Of a DNA stretch of 47,193 bases, positions 44,065 to 47,193 are shown one piece after another. The position numbers and the translations under genes are program-made. Source of the DNA: Planctomycetota bacterium (GTDB taxonomy: Bacteria > Planctomycetota > JAPUJT01); NCBI GenBank assembly GCA_027296055.1, contig JAPUJT010000031.1, positions 1 through 47,193 of the forward strand, given 5' to 3'. How positions within the stretch are numbered: position 1 is the first letter of the stretch; every line of letters begins with the position of its first letter. The notes under the pieces are model-generated. The model was not told the DNA's origin. It saw only the letters and a list, made by a program, of their open reading frames with translations, and ran no database searches.

Positions 44065-44945
44065 CACCACCCTCGAGTCTGGAGCAGCTCCTCGCGGGGG
44101 ATAGAAGCGACGTCGATCCCACGCATCGCCTCTCCGAGGCCTCGAGAGACGCGAGCGAGGACCTCCGGGTCCTTGAAGTGGGTCGTGGCCTCGACGATAG
44201 CGCGCGCCCGGGGGGCCGGATCTTTCGATTTGAAGATCCCGGAGCCGACGAAGACCGACTCGGCCCCGAGCTGCATGACGAGCGAGGCATCGGCCGGGGT
44301 GGCGATTCCGCCTGCGGCGAAGTTGGGGACGGGGAGCTTTCCCTCGCGGGCGACGAGCTGGACGATATCGAGGGGAGCGCGGAGTTCCTTGGCCGCCGTG
44401 TGGATCTCGTCCTCCCGGAGTGTGGTGAGCCGGCGGATCTCGCTGTAGACGGATCGCAGATGACGCACCGCCTCGACGATGTCCCCCGAGCCTGCCTCTC
44501 CCTTGGTGCGAATCAGGGCCGCGCCCTCCGAGATCCGGCGCAACGCCTCTCCGAGGTCCGTCGCCCCGCAGACGAAGGGGATCCGGAAGGCGAACTTGTC
44601 CACGTGATTCTTCTCGTCGGCCGGTGTGAGGACCTCGCTCTCATCGATGAAGTCCACCCCGAGGGATTCGAGGATCTGGGCCTCGGCGAAATGGCCAATC
44701 CGGCACTTGGCCATCACGGGGATCGTGACGGCTTTCTTGATCTCCTCGATGATGAGGGGATCGGACATGCGGGCCACCCCGCCATCCTTGCGTATGTCGG
44801 CCGGGATTCGCTCGAGAGCCATGACGGCGACGGCACCCGCTTCTTCCGCAATACTCGCCTGGTCCGCGTTGGTGACGTCCATGATGACGCCGCCCTTCAG
44901 CATCTCGGCGAGACCGACTTTCAGTCTGAGCGTGCCGTGCTCCAT
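44064..44945 (-). CDS. pdxS: Pyridoxal 5'-phosphate synthase subunit
   Basis: A ~293-aa TIM-barrel synthase that makes PLP from ribose 5-phosphate, glyceraldehyde 3-phosphate and ammonia. Signatures: [68 protein letters not shown], and [16 protein letters not shown] with [13 protein letters not shown] 44945 is chosen because AAAGGAAA lies just upstream; the frame is open to 44969. It forms an operon with pdxT and marks the organism as using the DXP-independent B6 route. Confidence 0.97.
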   Translation of the reverse strand: MEHGTLRLKVGLAEMLKGGVIMDVTNADQASIAEEAGAVAVMALERIPADIRKDGGVARMSDPLIIEEIKKAVTIPVMAKCRIGHFAEAQILESLGVDFIDESEVLTPADEKNHVDKFAFRIPFVCGATDLGEALRRISEGAALIRTKGEAGSGDIVEAVRHLRSVYSEIRRLTTLREDEIHTAAKELRAPLDIVQLVAREGKLPVPNFAAGGIATPADASLVMQLGAESVFVGSGIFKSKDPAPRARAIVEATTHFKDPEVLARVSRGLGEAMRGIDVASIPREELLQTRGW

Positions 44946-45032
44946 CGAGTTTCCTTTCGTGATGGTCATGATGGTCTTGTAGAGTCGACCCTATAGTATG
45001 TGTGCCCCGTGACATCGTCAATGGGGATATAG

Positions 45033-45045
45033 GGGGTCAGACCCC
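45033..45045. repeat. Short palindrome GGGGTC-A-GACCCC
   Basis: A 6-bp stem with a single central base, between prfB and pdxS. No T-run follows on the minus strand, so it is more likely a protein site or repeat fragment than a terminator. Confidence 0.35.
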
Positions 45046-45064
45046 ACTTACGAGGCTGGGCGGC

Positions 45065-46174
45065 TTAACGGCGACTCCTGGCGACCAGGGACTTCAGGTA
45101 GGCCTCGATGAATGGATCCAGGTCTCCGTCGAGCACTCCTTCCACATTGCCGGTCTCGACGCCCGTTCGCTTGTCCTTGACGCGCTGTTCCGGCTGGAGC
45201 CAGTAGGATCGGATCTGGTTCCCGAAAGCGATGTCCGCCTTCTCCCCGTAGGCACGGGCCAGCTCGTCATCTCGCTTCTGCTGCTCGATCTGGTAGAGCT
45301 TGGCCTGCAGCATCGCCATGGCGACTCTTCGGTTGGCGTGCTGGGAGCGTTCGTTCTGGCACTGGACGGCGATCTTCGTCGGCAGATGGGTGATGCGGAC
45401 GGCCGAGTCGGTGACGTTGACGTGCTGTCCGCCCGCACCGCTCGACCTGTAGGTGTCGATCCGAAGGTCTGAATCGCTGATCTCGACCTGGATCGCCTCA
45501 TCGATCTGCGGGACGACGTCGACCGAAGCGAACGATGTGTGCCTTCGGTTGCCCGCGTCGAAGGGAGAGATGCGGACGAGGCGATGAGTACCCATCTCCG
45601 ATTTGAGGTGACCGTAGGCGTAGCGGCCCTTGACGTTCAATGTGGCGCTCTTGATCCCCGCTTCCTCGTGGGGGTTCTTCTCCACGAGCGTCAGATCGAA
45701 ACCGGCCTGCTCGCACCATCGTGTATACATCCGCAGTAGCATCTCGGCCCAGTCGAATGCATCCGTGCCCCCCGCCCCCGCCTGGATGCTCAGGAAGGCG
45801 TTCTTCGAGTCGTCTTTCCCGCTGAACAAGGTGCGGATCGAGAAGGATCGGACCCGCGCCTCGATCTTGCCCAGGTCCGCCACCAGCTCATCTAGGGTCT
45901 CACGATCCTCCTCGGCATGGGCCATCTCCATGAGCTCGGTGGTCTCGCCATGGGATTTCTCCAGCTCGAGGAGGGATGAGGATGAGCCCTTGAGGTCCTT
46001 GAATTCGCGGACTCTCGCCTGGGCCTTTTCCTGGTCATCCCAGAAGCCGGGGCGCGCCATCTCCGCCTCGATCTCCGTGATCTTCTCGAGGTTTTCGTCG
46101 ACCCGGAGAGCCGTCTTGAGATCCGAGATCCGGCGGCCCATCTCGTCGAGCCTGTCCTGTATTTCCGAGTCCAT
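45065..46174 (-). CDS. prfB: Peptide chain release factor 2
   Basis: A ~369-aa class I release factor for UGA/UAA. It has the SPF codon-recognition tripeptide (RISPFDAGNRRHTSFASV) and the catalytic GGQ in SSGAGGQHVNVTDSAVRI. The helical N-terminal domain is present. The gene is read in one frame with no UGA-dependent frameshift near codon 26, unlike E. coli. ATG 46174 is preferred (AAAGG upstream); GTG 46183 is in frame. It is upstream of pdxS on the same strand, ~120 bp apart. Confidence 0.96.
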   Translation of the reverse strand: MDSEIQDRLDEMGRRISDLKTALRVDENLEKITEIEAEMARPGFWDDQEKAQARVREFKDLKGSSSSLLELEKSHGETTELMEMAHAEEDRETLDELVADLGKIEARVRSFSIRTLFSGKDDSKNAFLSIQAGAGGTDAFDWAEMLLRMYTRWCEQAGFDLTLVEKNPHEEAGIKSATLNVKGRYAYGHLKSEMGTHRLVRISPFDAGNRRHTSFASVDVVPQIDEAIQVEISDSDLRIDTYRSSGAGGQHVNVTDSAVRITHLPTKIAVQCQNERSQHANRRVAMAMLQAKLYQIEQQKRDDELARAYGEKADIAFGNQIRSYWLQPEQRVKDKRTGVETGNVEGVLDGDLDPFIEAYLKSLVARSRR

Positions 46175-46384
46175 CGCAGGCACCTTTTCCGCGCAGCGCT
46201 ATTCCCGCTCGCCACCGGCCCATCGTAACATGGTCGCCCGACCCAACGCAACCCGTGGGCAGCACCCTAGTTCCGCTCCCCGGGGGGTCGCCCGCGAGGA
46301 AGCCGGTTGGAGCCGTCGGGGGGGGACGCTAGAATGCCCCTGAACCCAGCCCGCTCAAATCACTTCACCAGGAATCGATAGCAG

Positions 46385-47193
<809 letters not shown>

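Noticed and set aside
46090..46183. Programmed frameshift in prfB
   Set aside because: The N-terminal coding region reads through in one frame, with no in-frame UGA at the usual position.

Overview
The window is mostly GC-rich bacterial chromosome of a Gram-negative type: it has an O-antigen-ligase-like protein, a GT39-like membrane glycosyltransferase, PilZ proteins and the DXP-independent vitamin B6 pathway (pdxS/pdxT). The lineage cannot be fixed from sequence alone. Frequent GTG/TTG starts, a HEAT-PDZ protein and the gene set would fit a deep-branching phylum such as Planctomycetota or Acidobacteriota relatives, but that is only an impression. The first ~1 kb is clearly more AT-rich than the rest.

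Layout. (1) 1-6300 is an eroded accessory strip: an HD-domain protein, an NmrA-like remnant, a frameshifted CsoR-type repressor, an intact copper P-type ATPase, a truncated and stop-interrupted multicopper oxidase, an intact pirin and a frameshifted stub of an isochorismatase-family hydrolase. (2) 6300-30748 is a ~24.4 kb integrative element in the 3' half of a tRNA-Pro(GGG) gene. It is bounded by a perfect 50-bp direct repeat (6300-6349 and 30699-30748), with a second matched pair of short repeats just inside each end (6477-6496 and 30613-30632). It carries a tyrosine integrase, an excisionase-like HTH protein and a RepA-like ATPase with nearby repeats. I see no conjugation or virion genes. 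(3) 30702-47193 is conserved chromosome: tRNA-Pro, gpsA, plsY, glnA, a PDZ protein, a GT39-like protein, PilZ, MFS, pabA/trpG, pyrF, O-antigen ligase-like, a receiver-like protein, pdxT, pdxS, prfB and the start of carB.

The cargo of the element is a two-sided defence locus around a ~0.9 kb divergent region. Leftward runs a CARF-sigma54 activator (RtcR-like), then hsdR, hsdM, hsdS, a 1357-aa protein fusing an HsdM-like module with altered motif IV, a half-HsdS, a helical region with an RNxxxH motif, an Ig-like domain and a STAND-type ATPase, then a second STAND-like ATPase and perhaps one more small gene. From hsdR on the genes overlap or nearly touch. A near-perfect sigma54 promoter (TGGCAC-N5-TTGCT) begins on the base after the activator's stop codon, 48 bp upstream of hsdR. 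Rightward runs a CBASS-like cassette with a SAVED-domain effector and two different CD-NTases. A small conserved gene and a SIR2-like effector converge on it from the right.

Main hypothesis: nucleotide second messengers (from either CD-NTase) or another ligand bind the CARF domain, switch on sigma54 transcription of the restriction operon, and so link cyclic-nucleotide signalling to a type I RM system extended by an HsdM-HsdS-STAND fusion. The parts are seen in the sequence; the wiring is inference.
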